Assembly: GCA_002812745.2 (NCBI GenBank)
Contig: NCSJ02000183.1
Location: 1-64,000 of the forward strand
DNA: 64,000 bases
Direction of reading: 5' to 3'
From: Scytalidium lignicola
Lineage: Eukaryota; Ascomycota; Leotiomycetes
Below are positions 21,001 to 34,553 of the stretch, in pieces. The notes under the pieces are model-generated. The model was not told where the DNA came from. It saw nothing but the letters and a program-made list of their open reading frames with translations, and did no database searches. How positions within the stretch are numbered: position 1 is the stretch's first letter; every line of letters starts with the position of its first letter. Position numbers and translations under genes: made by a program.

Positions 21001-24000
21001 AATCAAGATGTATTTATATTATAAAATATATAATAAAATTAACTTTTTCAAAGTAAAGCTATACATTTTAAAAAGTAGCTATATTATTGTATTTGACTAT
21101 AAACTTAGTTATATTTGCTTTAAAAGGAGTAAAGTAAAATTTGACATTGTTATACTCAAATCAATTAAGAATCTTCTTAATATACTTATTCTAAACAAGT
21201 AAAATAGTATATTTCTTTTAATCTTGTATAATACATACTCTTAAAAACTAAAATACAAGTCTTATATTAATCATTTTGAATAAATTATAAAGAATTTGCT
21301 TAACTTCATCGAATTAAAAGCTTTTAAGATTAATAACTAGAAAATTATTAATATAATTGTAAATAAAAATGTTTAAACATTGATTAAAGAAAATACTAAA
21401 GTTAGATTAAAAAGGAAAAAAGTTAATTTCAGCTAATCTGAACTTAAGCTTTAACTGTTAGTAATAAAGAGCTTACTTTAGTTTATATAAGGACTTTAAA
21501 AAGAGTAGAATAATATAATTATCATTATTAACGATATTAATATATTCAACATTAAAAGCTTGAATATCTTTAATAGTAAATCCTTTAAAGAGATTTATAT
21601 AGATTTCTACGTTAATATTACTATTCAAAAAGGTTATAATGACATTTATTTAGTGTATTTGCTAACTATGAACAATAACAACTGATATTAATACCTTTTA
21701 TGTTATTAACTTAACAATACTTGCTTAAGTTTGATTATAATCTACTTTATAACATTGTTTATACTTTTTAACTACAAACTTAACTTTAAAGTGTTTAATT
21801 TAACAATTTGTATTGTATTTAATATAATAGACTTATTAACTCTTTAAAGCATACTTTTTAAGAAAAAGCTGAATAAGCTTAAAAGTCTTATACTTCACTA
21901 AAAACTTAAACTTAGTAATTATAATATCTTCTTATTCCTTAGAATATAGAGTATTAAGAGCTTTCTTATAAGATTTTAATTTTATGAGATTATCTGTTAT
22001 AACTAGAGTATACTTTAAATTTAAAGTAGAATAAGTTGTAAAGTAATAGTTATAAGTTATAGTAATTGTTAAAGGTTGACTAAAAATCTTTCCTTTATTA
22101 GGAAAAACTTTAGAAATGACTAAAAATAAAGAAATAACTGGAAATGGAGATAAAGCTTAAGTACTTGACTTTATAATTTACAAGTATATAATATAATTCT
22201 TCGTAAAATTAACGTATATAATATCAGAGTTAATATATTCTTATTTAAGCTTTTTATTCTTTAAGCTTTTCAAACGATTATAACTGCATTTAGTTAGTAT
22301 AACTACTTAAAGAAGTTTATCTTCAGATATTTCCTCTTCTTCAGTAAGTTGTATAACTTTTTTAAACATAAAGTTCAACTATAAAAGAAAAGTTGTATTT
22401 TGCAAAGTAGAAGGTAAAAATAGTAGAGAATATAAAGAACTAACTTTAATAACAGCTTTAACATTTTGAACTTTGATAACAAACNTTTTTTAAATGTAAA
22501 TTACTTTTAATAAAAGTAATATAAAAAGTGTAAACTAGTTTATAAATGCATAAAGAAACTTAATAATAATAAATCAAGTTATTCTTAAAGTTTAGTAATA
22601 TACTCTCTTTAACTTTAAAAGTTATCTTTTAAGATATTATACAATATTCTTTGTTAATATGTATAAAGATTATAAAACTAATAATATAAAGGTTTAATAG
22701 ATTAGACTTATAATTAATATTAAAAGGAAAAACCTATTTTATAAAAGTTTCAAATAAAGTAATATCACTTATAAAAGTTCTAGTTATAAGATAATTGTTA
22801 ATATATATAACTAACTTATATACTTTATTTTAAAGTATAAGAAGAATGCTAATAATAATCATAATAGTATAAGTTCTTGTAAATATAAAGTATTCAACTC
22901 TTTTAAAAACTTTATTTTGTTATAATATATAAGAAGTAGTCTTTTTATGTTAAATACTTTTATAATTATAAAAAATATTAAGTTTCTCTTTATTAAACTT
23001 GTTTTTACTATTAATTTAAATCAGTTTAAAAGTAATATTCTACTAATTCTTAAGAAGAGTACAGTATATAACTATAATATTATATATNACTTTTCTTTTC
23101 TTTATAAGTATAACCTTAAGTAATACTAGAGTAATCATTTACAATAGTAGTAGTATAGTAATGCTTATTATAGTTAACAAATGTAATTATACACATATTA
23201 ATATTTAAGATCTTACTAACTTTAGTAGATTGTTTTTTAAGTTCTCGAAAAACACTTTTCTTAGAATAACTATATTTATAAGCTTTACAGAAGAAAAAGT
23301 CTTTGTTAAAAGCTTTTTTNCATTAGCTTAACGTTAATACTAAAAGTAACTTTAATAGTATTCTTAATAACTTTAAAGTTTGTATATGTTAAACATTAAT
23401 GAATAATATTTAAACTAAAGATTGTTTAACAAGTAAAGAATACTAAAATAAGTATTATTAAAAAGAATATTAATTTCAAATAAATACTAACAAGAAAAAT
23501 AATAATAACATTATATTTAATGTTATTTTTATTAAATATACTAAATGAAATAATACAAGTATTATTATTTTATACAAGAAATTTTAAAGTTCTAAAAATA
23601 TTAACCGGAAATATAAGTATATACTATACATTAGTAAATGTTAAGAAAAAGGATAAACTATCTAAACAAGTAATTTCAAAAGTAATAGTACTTATGCTTA
23701 CAATTAGAGTAAAACTATTACTTGTCTTTTATAGAATAAAAATTAGAATATATTAAATAAAAGTTAAAATCAAATTAATTAAGATTATTAATAATATAAT
23801 TAATAGTACTTATATTTACAATTTATTAATTATATGTAAATATAAAAAAAGCTATAAAATTAACAATGACTAAGCTAACAAAGTTAAAATTAACAATGTT
23901 AGATTTGTCTTTTAAATTAGACTTTTTAAGTTTATTCTCACTTTTCTTCTTCTTCTTTTTGTTAGACTACTTTACTTTATATTTTTCAAGCTTCTTAGAA

Positions 24001-24500
24001 TGCTTTTAAAAGCAATTAGATTTTTTGTAACTATTCTTCTTATAATAATTATACTTGACATTCTTAGAATTCTTTGAATTATTTAAGTTCAAATTAAAAT
24101 TATTCTTGTTATATATTATAACACCAGAGAAGCTAATAGTAGAAATAGATTTATTAACAATATCTTCTATAAGTTAAGTAAGTATAAATAACTTTTTAGA
24201 TTTACTAGTTAAACATTAATGTTTAGCCTAAATGGGATATTCATCTTCAAGACTAAAAATGAAGATAAATTTATAGAATAACTTTATATTATCATTTTTA
24301 ATAGCTTTTAAATTAGCTATTATCAACTTGAATATAGTAATATACATACTCGTAAAGTTAAAGTAATTGTATTTAATAAAGATTAACTTAAACAAGAACT
24401 TTTATTATAGATTATAACCTTTTCCTTAATATTAAACTTTTAAAGTACTTTAAACAAACTTTGCTATATTATAATCCTTAATTAATAATGTAGTTTTATT
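21000..24500 (-). mobile_element. Ty1/copia retrotransposon ruin
   Basis: Two landmarks on the minus strand place this element. At 24012-24056 the frame reads YNYYKKNSYKKSNC, a CX2CX4HX4C zinc knuckle in which two Cys and the His have become Tyr, all single transitions. About 2.5 kb downstream, at 21455-21520, it reads LLFLKSLYKLK, stop, ALYY, matching the LLKxLYGLKQAPRxWY motif of copia reverse transcriptases. Order and spacing (gag, then RT) fit a Ty1/copia element. Every frame is full of TAA/TAG. Edges are approximate. Confidence 0.6.
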
Positions 24501-24840
24501 GTTAATATTAACATTAAAATATATATGAGTTTTAATATCATTTTTACATTAGACCTTTTATTTAGGAGTATCTTCTTTAAGAGGTAAAACAGTATTATTA
24601 ACATAATCTTTAAGACTTTTAGAATAAAGTAATACTATAAAACAAAAGCTTTAAAGGTTATAATTCTTTAAACTTTTAAGTCTTTAGTCCTTTAGAAGAA
24701 TAACAGTACTAAAGTCATTGGTTATGCTAAATTGATAGTTAAACATATATAAGTAAACAGAAACAAGAAGTGCTAATTAATATAATCAATATAAAAGAAG
24801 AAGAGTTAGCTTAATTACATTGTTACTAAAGTGTATAACC

Positions 24841-25006
24841 TGTTGAATAAGGACAATAAAAGCATAGTACGTAATATAAGGTTACTCTGTATATTATAGT
24901 GTTGTATAATAGTAACTACGTATATACAGAAGAGTTAACTAATAGAAGGGAAGTCATGTATAATACAAAAGTTAGTGTTTAAGGTAGCACATAGGATATT
25001 ACAACA
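24841..25006 (-). repeat. Candidate 5' LTR of the copia ruin
   Basis: On the minus strand the block starts TGTTGTAATATCC and ends TTATTCAACA, giving TG...CA ends, and is followed by GGTTATACAC, a possible primer-binding site. It lies upstream of the gag remnant in the right orientation. No second copy was identified. Confidence 0.3.
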
Positions 25007-26152
25007 TTATATTAAATATATTTATTGAAAATAGCTTTAATAACAAGATTCTTCTAGTTTTAGGCTACTGTATAAATTTATTTAAGTAAATGTTTTCTTC
25101 TTTAATTTTACTTCTTTTTTTAAGCATTAATTGACAATTGTTAATATTATCTTTTTTTTAAAGAGATTTACTGTATTCTTATAACTTTTTACTAGTATAA
25201 CTCTTGTTAAGTTATAATTTTCTTATTATTCTTTTTTCTATTATACTTTATTTTTTTNTATATTTTTGTTCGTTAAGATCTTAAAGTAGAATTATCTTTT
25301 GTTAAATTACAGTTTGTTTTTTNGTTATACTTCTACTTGATCTTTTAATTTAGCTTGTTTTTCTATTTTTTTTTTCTATTATTATTCTGTACTTTTATAT
25401 AATATTTTTACTTTTTGTTCAGTTATTACTTCTTTTTTTTTAAGAATTATATAATAGAATTGTTTTTTTGCTATACTCCTTTTTNGATTCTTCAATTTAA
25501 CTTACTTTGCACTTTTTNACTTAACTTTAAAATATTTCTTTCTTCTTCTTATACTTTTGCTTTACTTTAGTTATAATATTTACTAACTTCTTACTAAACT
25601 TTAAAAATAGTACTAGCAAATGCTGAACTTCTTATTCTTACTAATAAAGAAGTATAATATTAACAATGTTTTTATAGCTTGTTTAAGTAGAAAGCTAATA
25701 TTCTATAATAATGTATAAATAATATTAGTAAATCATGATTATTGTTATATAACTACTTTATTACTATTATATAATTGCTTAACTAATTCTCTATAAACTA
25801 ATTCTTAAAATGTTTATACTATAAGTAGAATAATAAAACTTGTTTTCTGGTAAGTATATACTTCTTTCTTTGTTTGCTTTTACAAATTAATAATTAATCA
25901 CTTATTAATTTCCTATTAGTTAACTAGTTTGTTAAAAGTGTAAAGTAAAGCTTTTTAGACTGTTATTATTGTATGTAATAATATTTTTAATATAAGCTTT
26001 GATATAATAATTATTACTAGTGCTAAACTTTTATTAATTTAGTGTTAGAATAATGTAAAAGTAATATAAGTAGTTGTTTTAAAAATGCTTTTAATTTATT
26101 AAGAATTCTAAAAGTATACTTTTAACTTATTTAAATAAAATTCAACAAGTAA
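25007..26152. other. AT-rich DNA, nothing recognisable
   Basis: Dominated by T-rich runs with several 'n' characters (25258, 25323, 25486, 25518). The composition switches abruptly to balanced sequence at about 26150, where the MULE frame becomes readable. Confidence 0.35.
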
Positions 26153-27649
26153 AATTACCTTGTTCATCTATTTTTTGTCCATCCTGATTCGATTCCAATA
26201 TACCAACAACACTCAGACATATTGCTATTAGATTGCACATACAAGACCAACCAATTTAATATGCCACTTCTCAATATATGTGCAATGACCGGAAACAACA
26301 AGATAATTCAGGTTAGGCTCGCTTTCTTGTCAGACGAGAAAGAAGGTGCATATGAGTGGGTTTTACGTCAGTTTAAGGAGGTTATGCAAAAGTACAATAT
26401 TGCAAAGCCACTCTCTATAGTAACTGATAGAGAATTGGCTCTAATAAGTTGTCTTGATACATACTTCCCTGAGTTCCATCATCGCCTTTGCCAATGGCAT
26501 GTTAATATGAATGTATTAGCAAAAACAAAGTGATTCTTCCCACCTCCGGTCAAGGAAAATGGTATTGTTACACAACATCCAACCTTTCAGGAATTCTTGA
26601 AACAATGGAGGGCAATCTTAGACTCTAAAACTTTAGAGTCTTATTCATCCAATCTCACCAAATTGCACACATATCCTGATGTGGCAGTCAAGTATGCTGA
26701 GAATACTTGGCTTTCCCCATGGAAAGAGAAATTAGTCCGATATTAGGTTGATCAACATTACCATTTTGGAGTTCTTGTTACTTCACCTATTGAAGGCTGT
26801 TATAGTACTCTTAAGTCTTTTATACAACAGAGTAATTTGAGTCTTAATACATTATTCAACCGAGTATTATACTTTTGGCAAAGTCAAAGGAGTAATATTG
26901 AACTTGTAATTGGTCAGGAAACACTCCGCAAAAGGCACTATACAGAGAATGCTCTGTTTTCTGCTATTAGAGGAGAAGTATATTATTATGCACTTGAAAG
27001 GCTTCGTCAGGAGATATCTAAAATACCTAAAGATGCTCCTTTAGAGACTGTATGCAATTGTACAATTCAACAGTCAATAGGTCTTCCATGCTGTCATACT
27101 ATATGGCAAAGACAACAAGCCGGAGGCAGGATTCTACTTGAAGATATACATCCACATTGGCGATATAATAGGCAGTTCACTTCAATACCTCAGCGTATTC
27201 AAGAGCCCATCTTTCAACCCCTAGTGGTTAAAAGGAAGGGGAGGCCAAAAGGAGCATTAGGACAGGGCTCAAAATCAAAGGCAAATTCTAGTACAAGACG
27301 CTTACCCTCTGCCTTTGAACTTCCTACTAGTTCAGCTCCACCAGTCATGGAAAGAATAACGTTGGATCACTTCAATCCAGAAGACAGTGAGAAGAGAGAA
27401 CTGTATATTACTCGGTCTAGGCGTACAGCTACAAGAATTGGCCTGCAACGTCTCCAGGAAATTGGTGATACGTATGAGCCTGGTACAGCACGTGAACGAG
27501 GTTATCAACTTGGTATATCGTCAATATACCATACTGATTCAATTCAGGAAACGGAAGAATTGATCAATAAAGCGATAAGGGTGACAGAGACTACAGAGAG
27601 AGTGGAGGAATCACAAATGACGCAAGATTGTATTGAAGTGTTAATGTAG
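26153..27649 (+). pseudogene. MULE (Mutator-like) transposase, N-terminally truncated, two stops
   Basis: One continuous frame carries the MULE transposase domain: FFVHPDSIPIY and LLLDCTYKTNQFNMPLL (first catalytic Asp), SIVTDRELALI (second Asp), CQWHVNMNV, and SPIEGCYSTLKSF (probable catalytic Glu). A SWIM-type zinc finger follows (CNCTIQQSIGLPCCH) and then a basic GRPKGALG AT-hook-like tail. Two stops interrupt the frame, TGA at 26531-26533 and TAG at 26744-26746, both explicable by G-to-A in Trp codons. Upstream of 26153 the frame closes and AT-rich DNA begins, so the N-terminal zinc-binding part is lost. Terminal inverted repeats were not found. Confidence 0.8.
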
Positions 27650-28335
27650 TTTAAAAGTGTCTGAGTTATTGACAGTTGGATTGAATTTATAGTTAAATTA
27701 CATTGTTGAGTCTCTTTGCACAATATTAATTTGTATGCGACCGAGAGATGCAATTATGCAAGACCAGTGCCGGTGTCGGCGGAAGTTGTTGAGTGCCTTT
27801 AGGTAAGTCATGAGTGCCAGTAGCTCAGGCCTATTTGTTTTATGGTTGAATATTTGGAGTTGAATGCTCAAGTGGTGGGAAAGTAGCCTGGTGGACCGGG
27901 AATTACGTTATAATATAGATAATTAAATAATTATAAGAATAAATATCTAATATCAGAGGCAGCGTGGGTGGTATATAAAGGCCACCGCAGTCATATAAAA
28001 ACGATGTTTAACCATGATTTAATGCCCAAATAAAGTATATCTTTTTATGGATAAAAAAGAAGAAAAAGAAGAAGAATGAAGGAGATATATAAGATTAAAT
28101 ATTTATATATATAACCTTTATTATTTGACTTATAAGTCAAACATTTAATATTAGGCTAAACTTAATTTACTTGAGTTGTTGGAAAATCGGACTTGACTTG
28201 CTTGACTTGTTTGACTTGCAAACTTGACTTGGTTAACTTGACTTGTTGAGAGCGCTACTTGATTCATCTTTTTACGGATGATAAATGATTGTTTTCTAAA
28301 TAGATAAATTATTCTAGTTTATAAGCCTGGAACGC
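27650..28335. repeat. Spacer with TTGACTT-rich repeat cluster
   Basis: No gene. At 28124-28141 there is an 18-bp perfect palindrome, TTTGACTTATAAGTCAAA. At 28191-28245 the word CTTGACTTG recurs five times with short spacers. Clustered copies of one short word in both orientations resemble subterminal repeats of a DNA transposon, but no terminal inverted repeat or target duplication was found. Confidence 0.4.
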
Positions 28336-30034
28336 TCAACATTGATTATTATTATTATTATTAGATATAACCTGCAACAACTGTAGCAGTGCTCTTCCCC
28401 TTCCTGTGCCGGCTAACCGTTGTCTCATAGATTTATCGTCTTCGAGCAGTTTGTTCTTTTTCTCTTCGTATATCTGTCGAGGAGTCCTGCCAGCTGCATT
28501 CCGTTGGTCCATCAAGTTGATCTTACTTCCAGCTTCTTGCAGTATATTCATCATTTCATCCTGCGCTTTTATTTTATCCTCTACCCTTATACCCATTGAT
28601 TTAAACTGGGTATTTTCACCTGCTGCTTCATGTAATGGCGTGTTTCCTTTTGAATTTCTAATTGTTACATCAGCACCTCTATTTAATAGAAGTTGCGCCG
28701 CCTCAACGTTCGTCAGATTTGTCGCTATAAAATGAAGAAGGGTATTGCCATCTGCATCAACATCGTTTACGTTAGCACTATGTGCTAGAAGTAAATCCAG
28801 GAAAGCCGTATCAAGAAGCCTGCCAGCTAGTATATGTGAACCTAAGCAGTGTAGCGGAGTACGCCCCTTTCCGTTTCGCAAGCTTGCATCCACACCATTT
28901 TCGCATAAGATCTGTAGGATCTTAAAATGCATATTGCTGTATGGTATATAACTTTTAACGGCATAATGTAAAGGGGTGTTTCCTTGTTTGTCTTGAGCAT
29001 TAATAATATTAGAGTTACCAGTCAACAGGAATTTAATAGTGCAGAAGATACGTGAAACAAAATCGGTTTCAAGGAGCATATGGTTCTCTTCAAACACATA
29101 GGAGCCTGCAACAGCATAATGGAGGGGTAAACGTCCCAAAGTGTCACAACAAGATACCATGGCTGCAATATTGATTCCGTTACTTCGCCGGTCAAACAGG
29201 ATTTGAATTCCATCATTGTTTGAATAGAAGCTAGCAATATGAAGTGGAGTAACGTCCCAAACAGGATCCAAGGGGCCAACTGGGTTGATATACATCTGTT
29301 TTGTATCTACATCAGCTCCTTCGTCGATAAGGCGATTCACTAATTCAGGACTGGCTCGGGAGATAGCTAGACTAAGAACAGTGTTTGTGGGTTGCTTATT
29401 GGCTTGAGGGACAACATCACGAGCACAAGCACCTCTGTCGAGAAGTAGCCGTATCAGATTTTCAGCACAGGTTATATAATCGTGTACCGAATTTTNGTCC
29501 GACATCCTGTATATGAGCTAAGGAGGACGCAGCCGCGAGCAATGCTGTTACGCCTTCGTCATCTCTAGCATGAATGTTGGCGAATGCAGGTTTGTCATCC
29601 AAAAGAAAACGTGCGGTATTGATATGGGCAAATTCGCAGGCTACATTTAGCAGTAAATAACCTCGCGCATCAAGTGCCACAGTTGTTTGGGTTGGATCGG
29701 CAACATAATGCTCCAGAAGAACACGAAGAGCATTGCTGCTTCCATGACGAGCAGCGACCCAAAAAGGATCAAAACGGTATGTTTCTCCAGATTCCATAGC
29801 ACCAGGAAATTGTGCCAGGTACTGATTCAGAGTAACCACGTCGTCAAGCTCAATAATTGTAAACAAGAATTCTCTGTACTCAGTCTCATAAAAAATGGCA
29901 CCATTTTGGCCCACTAGTTTGTTTAGGCCATTGTCAGACATTCCATGCTGTCTAGATTCGAGCCGTTGGAATTTGCGGTATAGCGATGTTGATATTGACA
30001 CGGGCGGAGAATGTGCAACCATAGCTTTTGTCAT
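28336..30034 (-). CDS. Ankyrin-repeat protein
   Basis: ATG at 30034, stop at 28336-28338. The frame changes at 29496, an 'n' next to a T run; leaving that base out gives one frame of 566 codons. At least eight ankyrin repeats span roughly residues 70-510, recognised by TPLHxAxxx-type helices: TPLHIASFY, LPLHYAVAG, TPLHYAVKS, TPLHCLGSH, TLLHFIATN and TPLHEAAGE. No NACHT, kinase or other effector domain is attached, and no membrane segment is seen. The C terminus ends in an Asn run encoded by an AAT microsatellite. Ankyrin proteins are protein-binding scaffolds, and partner and role are unknown. Fungal genomes hold many such genes, often near transposons. Confidence 0.75.
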
Positions 30035-30783
30035 GTGATGACTCTATCTGGTTGAGTGTGTAATTTGATAAAAAGATGTCATGTAATGATGAATTGAAAT
30101 GAAAAAGGAAAAGAAACGACTTATTATTTGTTAACAACTTCATTAGCGAATGAATCGGCTAAAATGTCAGGCGCCGTCCGTTAGCCAGCATTCCATTCCA
30201 GTTTAAGTAACCTTGCGGGTAACTCATAATTGACTTTTATTTCCTTTTTTCCTCAAAGTTTCCGAGGCTTCGTTATTTTGTGGAAGATTCGACTAGATTG
30301 AACTAAATGAACTACTTATAGTTGGAAAGCATACTCTATATATCTTGACCTAAAGATTCTACTCAAATGAGCCCAGAGTCTATTCGGTTAATCCTCCAGA
30401 GTACAGCTGAACACCTATCTCAGCACCAGGTGTTTTAGCCTCATGCCTTAGCCATGCAAGTACGCGTTAATTTAACCAATATTCCTTCAGCCTTTTTATT
30501 GTGCAACTCATAATTCTGGCCAAATAGTTACAAGTAATTTGCATTGCATTCAACTACAAAATGTTTTAGAAAGATCATTATGCTATAATGACCCCTTCAG
30601 ATGTTGGTGCTAGGGAGCAATGATTTGAGGAACAGTGATATAAAGTCAATTGAGGTATCTACAAGATGACTATAGTGCAGTTTATAAGGTACGATATTCT
30701 AGATATTTTCGTTCCGTTCCTGACAGGCCTTTGCTCGCAACTAAAAGAACTTTATATTATACACTCTCTATACACTTTTGCTG
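30035..30783. other. Intergenic region
   Basis: Holds the promoter side of the ankyrin gene and the 3' flank of the chitinase gene. A word TTAGCGAATGAATCGG near 30144 resembles the interior of the MITE at 4221-4407; otherwise nothing seen. Confidence 0.3.
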
Positions 30784-33700
30784 CTACTGAGAGGGAGTAA
30801 CAGGACTAGTAGCTTGGAAATTTGTAGGTAGCATGCCGTCGGGTAGCCAATTATAATCAAAGGCATAGGCCTTAGGTCTGTAGACATTCGTGTTGCTAAA
30901 ATCAGTTGAGGAGCCCATATCACTATTCAAACTCGGCCATAAATATCGCAAATTTTCCAAATCGAAGACGCCTTGGTTGTAAAGCCAGATGCCCTTTTGA
31001 ATATTAAGTCAACTCTAGTTTCATATCACAGGAGATACAGGCTAAAAGAATATCAAATCTTATGCAAGGTGTTTTCTGCTCAATTCAATCTAATTGAGGT
31101 CTTTATTCACGCGTTGAACACCAGCTTAGTAGGATGCCTAGTTGGGCAGCATTAAGCAAAAAAANGGAAAGTAGACGCTTACCCATTGATTCATTGCGTG
31201 TGAGAAACCTGGAGGTCTAGGGACAGCGTCGATAGATGCGGTTCTATCTGTGCCGATGTACCATCTGTTGACTTGTCTACCTGATCGCTGGCAAGCAACG
31301 GGCTGGCTACGCGCATTATAATTCTGCATGCCTCCTGCATTTCGGCTATTAAATACGATATCGGCTCCATCCGCGAACCTCCATTCAGCACGGTAGTCAG
31401 GTTAGAACCAACCCGTACTTGAGTTGTAAACTTGAGTTATAGCTTCGGGCAGCATGATGGTCCTGCTGTGGTAGACACTGACGGAGTCAACGCCAGGATA
31501 CCAGTTTGTCCGGTTTATAAAGGTATACCGGTCTAATGGGATGTGCAAGTGGAATATGACCCAACGGTCTGGGTAAGCTGTGTGGTCGCTATCACTGTAT
31601 AGTACGAGCAAGTCTGGAGCAGGTTGCACTCCTACCTGAGGGCCGATCCAGAACGCCACCTCGAGAAGAACTTGACGGTTGCCAGAGCTGATCCACCGCA
31701 AGTAGTGCAAGGTGAGGTCTCCCTAAACATCCCGAGTTAGTAACTGAATTCTCCAGTAGGCAATAAGCCCTAGAAGTAACATACACTAACAATGCCTGCC
31801 AACGCCTTCATGATTGACGGCTGGGTACCATCTCCACTGTGGTCATTTGTGGTGGTTTCAGAGAGTTTCCAGGCGGAAATATCGGCGAGTACGCGTTTAT
31901 CAAGTGAAGATGAAGGGGCCACATACTCACACAAGCCTAATGCCGCACCGTCTAGGCTAGCAATTCCGTTGGCTGAGGTGTAAATATTGCAGAGGTAGTC
32001 GGAGATCAGGGTATTGGGGCCAAACTGAGGGATTCCACACCAACTGCTCTCGTATAATGTATTCCTTATAGTGTTAGAATTGACACCGTTGTCGCCAATA
32101 TATTCATCAACACGGGTGTCCAAGATATTTATCATATCCTACCGGGGGAATTGGGACGTAAGTAATGTCGAAAGCATAGGCAGCAAAAATGCAAGAGTAA
32201 TGCTTTCGTCGGTGGCGCGCATATCCAGCAAGTCTCGTGTGACCAGGGAGAAAGACGCACTATACTGGGCATCCCAGTCTCCAGGACACACGGGCGATGG
32301 CAGGAATTTCTGGAGGTAAGCATCAAACTCCTAGGCCATCTGGTCTTGATAAATGATCGGGCTGGTTCCGCGTGGGTTTACGCTGGAAGAGGTCGAATTA
32401 GTCCCAGTGCAACAGTATGCCTCGTTGCCAAGAACGCAGTTCGGCATGTTGGCTGTCAGATCGCTCCCTGTAAAAGCCATAACTGTTTGTTCAGCAATGC
32501 GAATTGAGCCGGATGGGCATGTATCACTACAAAACGATGGGTATCCAAGCAACACCTCATGGCCAAACCAGTTGCAATTCGTAAAGGGGTCTGGAATAGA
32601 CCTGGAACAACAATAGTTATATGTCTTCTTATTACTACATGATAGCCGACTGCCCTAGCCATCTCGAGAGCTTACGACAAAGGTCGAGTATCCGGACGGA
32701 CATGTATCATCACTTTCGCAGCTTGAAGTCCACTGACAGTCCGCCCACGGCGTTGTTGACGCCGTGATCGTACAGCATACAGACTGGTAACCAGATCGAC
32801 AACCAGATGAGGCAGTGCTTACTTCCGCCTCATTGCTGTTGTACCCGCCAGAACATTTCCTACTGTTATGGAAACCTCGCCACCGACAAGTTAGTATATC
32901 AGTTGAGGTTGGACAACATAGAGTTTAGGTCTGACCAAAACTAGGTGTGCACTCAGTCGAGTCGAGTATGAGCTATGACTTCTGGTCGTCCCGAACGATG
33001 GTCGTGAAGCCGTTTGGGCATACTTCACCGCAGTTAATGAAACGACAGTATTGATCTTGAGTCTCTTGCGTGTTGCCAGCTGACGTATCGTGAAGAGAGA
33101 TGGTCAGGCCTGTTGATGAGTCCACATTCAATTCATTGCCCACGGCCGCTGCAAGGCCGTCTGAAAATGTCATGTTGCTGTCATCATAGTCTACCGACCA
33201 CACAAAGACGCTACCTAGACACTGGGATTTAGCAAAATCGGCCTTGAGTTTCCATGTGTCTTGATCATCAAACGATGCCCACTGATCTTCATTCCAGGTT
33301 ATAACCTTAACTGCTGCGTCCGAATACAAGATAAGACTGAGGTTATTCTCGTTAATGAGCTCCTCAATCTCGCTGTTGAAGAGAATTCCAGCAGTAGCAC
33401 TACAATCGCCTGCATCACCAGCCGAGAGGTAGGCACAACCTGGTGCTGAACAGGAGGAACTTACAATAGTGAAGCTACAACCATAAAAAGCTAAACCGAG
33501 GTTGACTTTGGAGGGTGTGATATTATTACGCCAGAGCAGATCTAGTGTATCTATAATCTCTGTCAGGTTCGTATGAGCATCGAGGTAAGCGCCGGTCCAC
33601 TCGTTTCCTATGTCCCAGGTCCCGTGAAGGTCATAGCTCATATAGTTAAACCAGTCTACAGACGGCTCGATCGCGGCAAGGTCGAAGTGCTGTAAATACC

Positions 33701-34553
33701 AGTAGCTAGTCGGCAGCATGATGGAGAGACCAAACTTATATTCATCCAAGGCTGTCTTCAGGTTGGAGAGAAACTTGGGAAAATTTTCGTAATCTTCCGG
33801 TCGACTGTTGCGATCATCTGCGGCGGGATACTCCCAGTCGATGTCTACGCCTGTGAATCCCCAGGTGGTCATAAAGAGCGTCAACGAGGAAAAGAAGACA
33901 TTCTGGTGGGTGATGGGGGCAGTAGCAAGGTCGGAGAAGGTTGTGGCGGTTGGAGCATCACTATCCGTAAAATCTCAGCCCCCAATAGAGAGCCAAAGCT
34001 CTTGGCCCAGGTCTCGAGTCTGGAGCGCCTGGAGCTGCGGGTAGAGAAGCTCATCACCACCGGACGCGGGTATCACTTCAAAGGTGTCCGGATTTATGCT
34101 GCCAAAAGCGAAGTAGATGTGGGAGTAGACTCCCTGCGGAAACGATTGTGGAATCATGGCATCACAGGAACGGGAAGCACTACCAGAGGCATAGTAGCCA
34201 ATGACCCGAGTGATGGACTGCGAGCCTATATCACACGAAGGCCTTTGGACTGTGGAGTTTCCACAGAACTCCTCGGTTGTGCCGCAGAAGCCATACTGAC
34301 TGCAACAGACATTCAAGGGACAAGTTGTACTGCTGACATACTGAGAGGGCCAGTTATCAGGATTGCACTCGGCCTTGGCATCACAGCTGTTGACACAGTT
34401 CTCGGTGCTGCAGAAGTCTGGACCAAGACCGCAGACACCATATTTATCACAACATCCTATCGCACAAGGCACAGTAGCGCTACAACTTTGCACCTTGGCC
34501 AAAGGAAGCCATCGCAGGTCAACGATGAGAGCAACGGCGATGGCTGCTCGCAT
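30784..34553 (-). pseudogene. Large GH18 chitinase (subgroup C, CBM18-containing), broken by nonsense changes
   Basis: ATG at 34553. A signal peptide (MRAAIAVALIVDLRWLPLA) is followed by two chitin-binding CBM18 modules (CAIGCCDKYGVCG; CPLNVCCSQYGFCG), then a GH18 barrel with the catalytic DxxDxDxE motif intact in FTGVDIDWEYP. A long Cys-rich tail (LCCPT, TCRWRG, CRSGYQSVCC) and a C-terminal domain (NLRYLWPSL) follow, the layout of subgroup C, killer-toxin-like fungal chitinases. Stops: TGA 33975, TAG 32973, TAA 32925, TAG 32655, 32331 and 32139, TAA 31402. All are explained by single transitions in Trp or Gln codons. Likely introns at 31723-31790 and 31138-31181. No coding indel was found over most of the length; the region 31137-31000 is too decayed to model. 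It is divergent from the LysM gene. A truncated secreted product is possible. Confidence 0.8.

Noticed and set aside
23520..23756. Open frames in AT-rich DNA (also 20624-20821, 21008-21202, 43965-44189)
   Set aside because: Strings of Ile/Leu/Lys/Tyr expected from AT-rich sequence; they coincide with degraded retrotransposon DNA.
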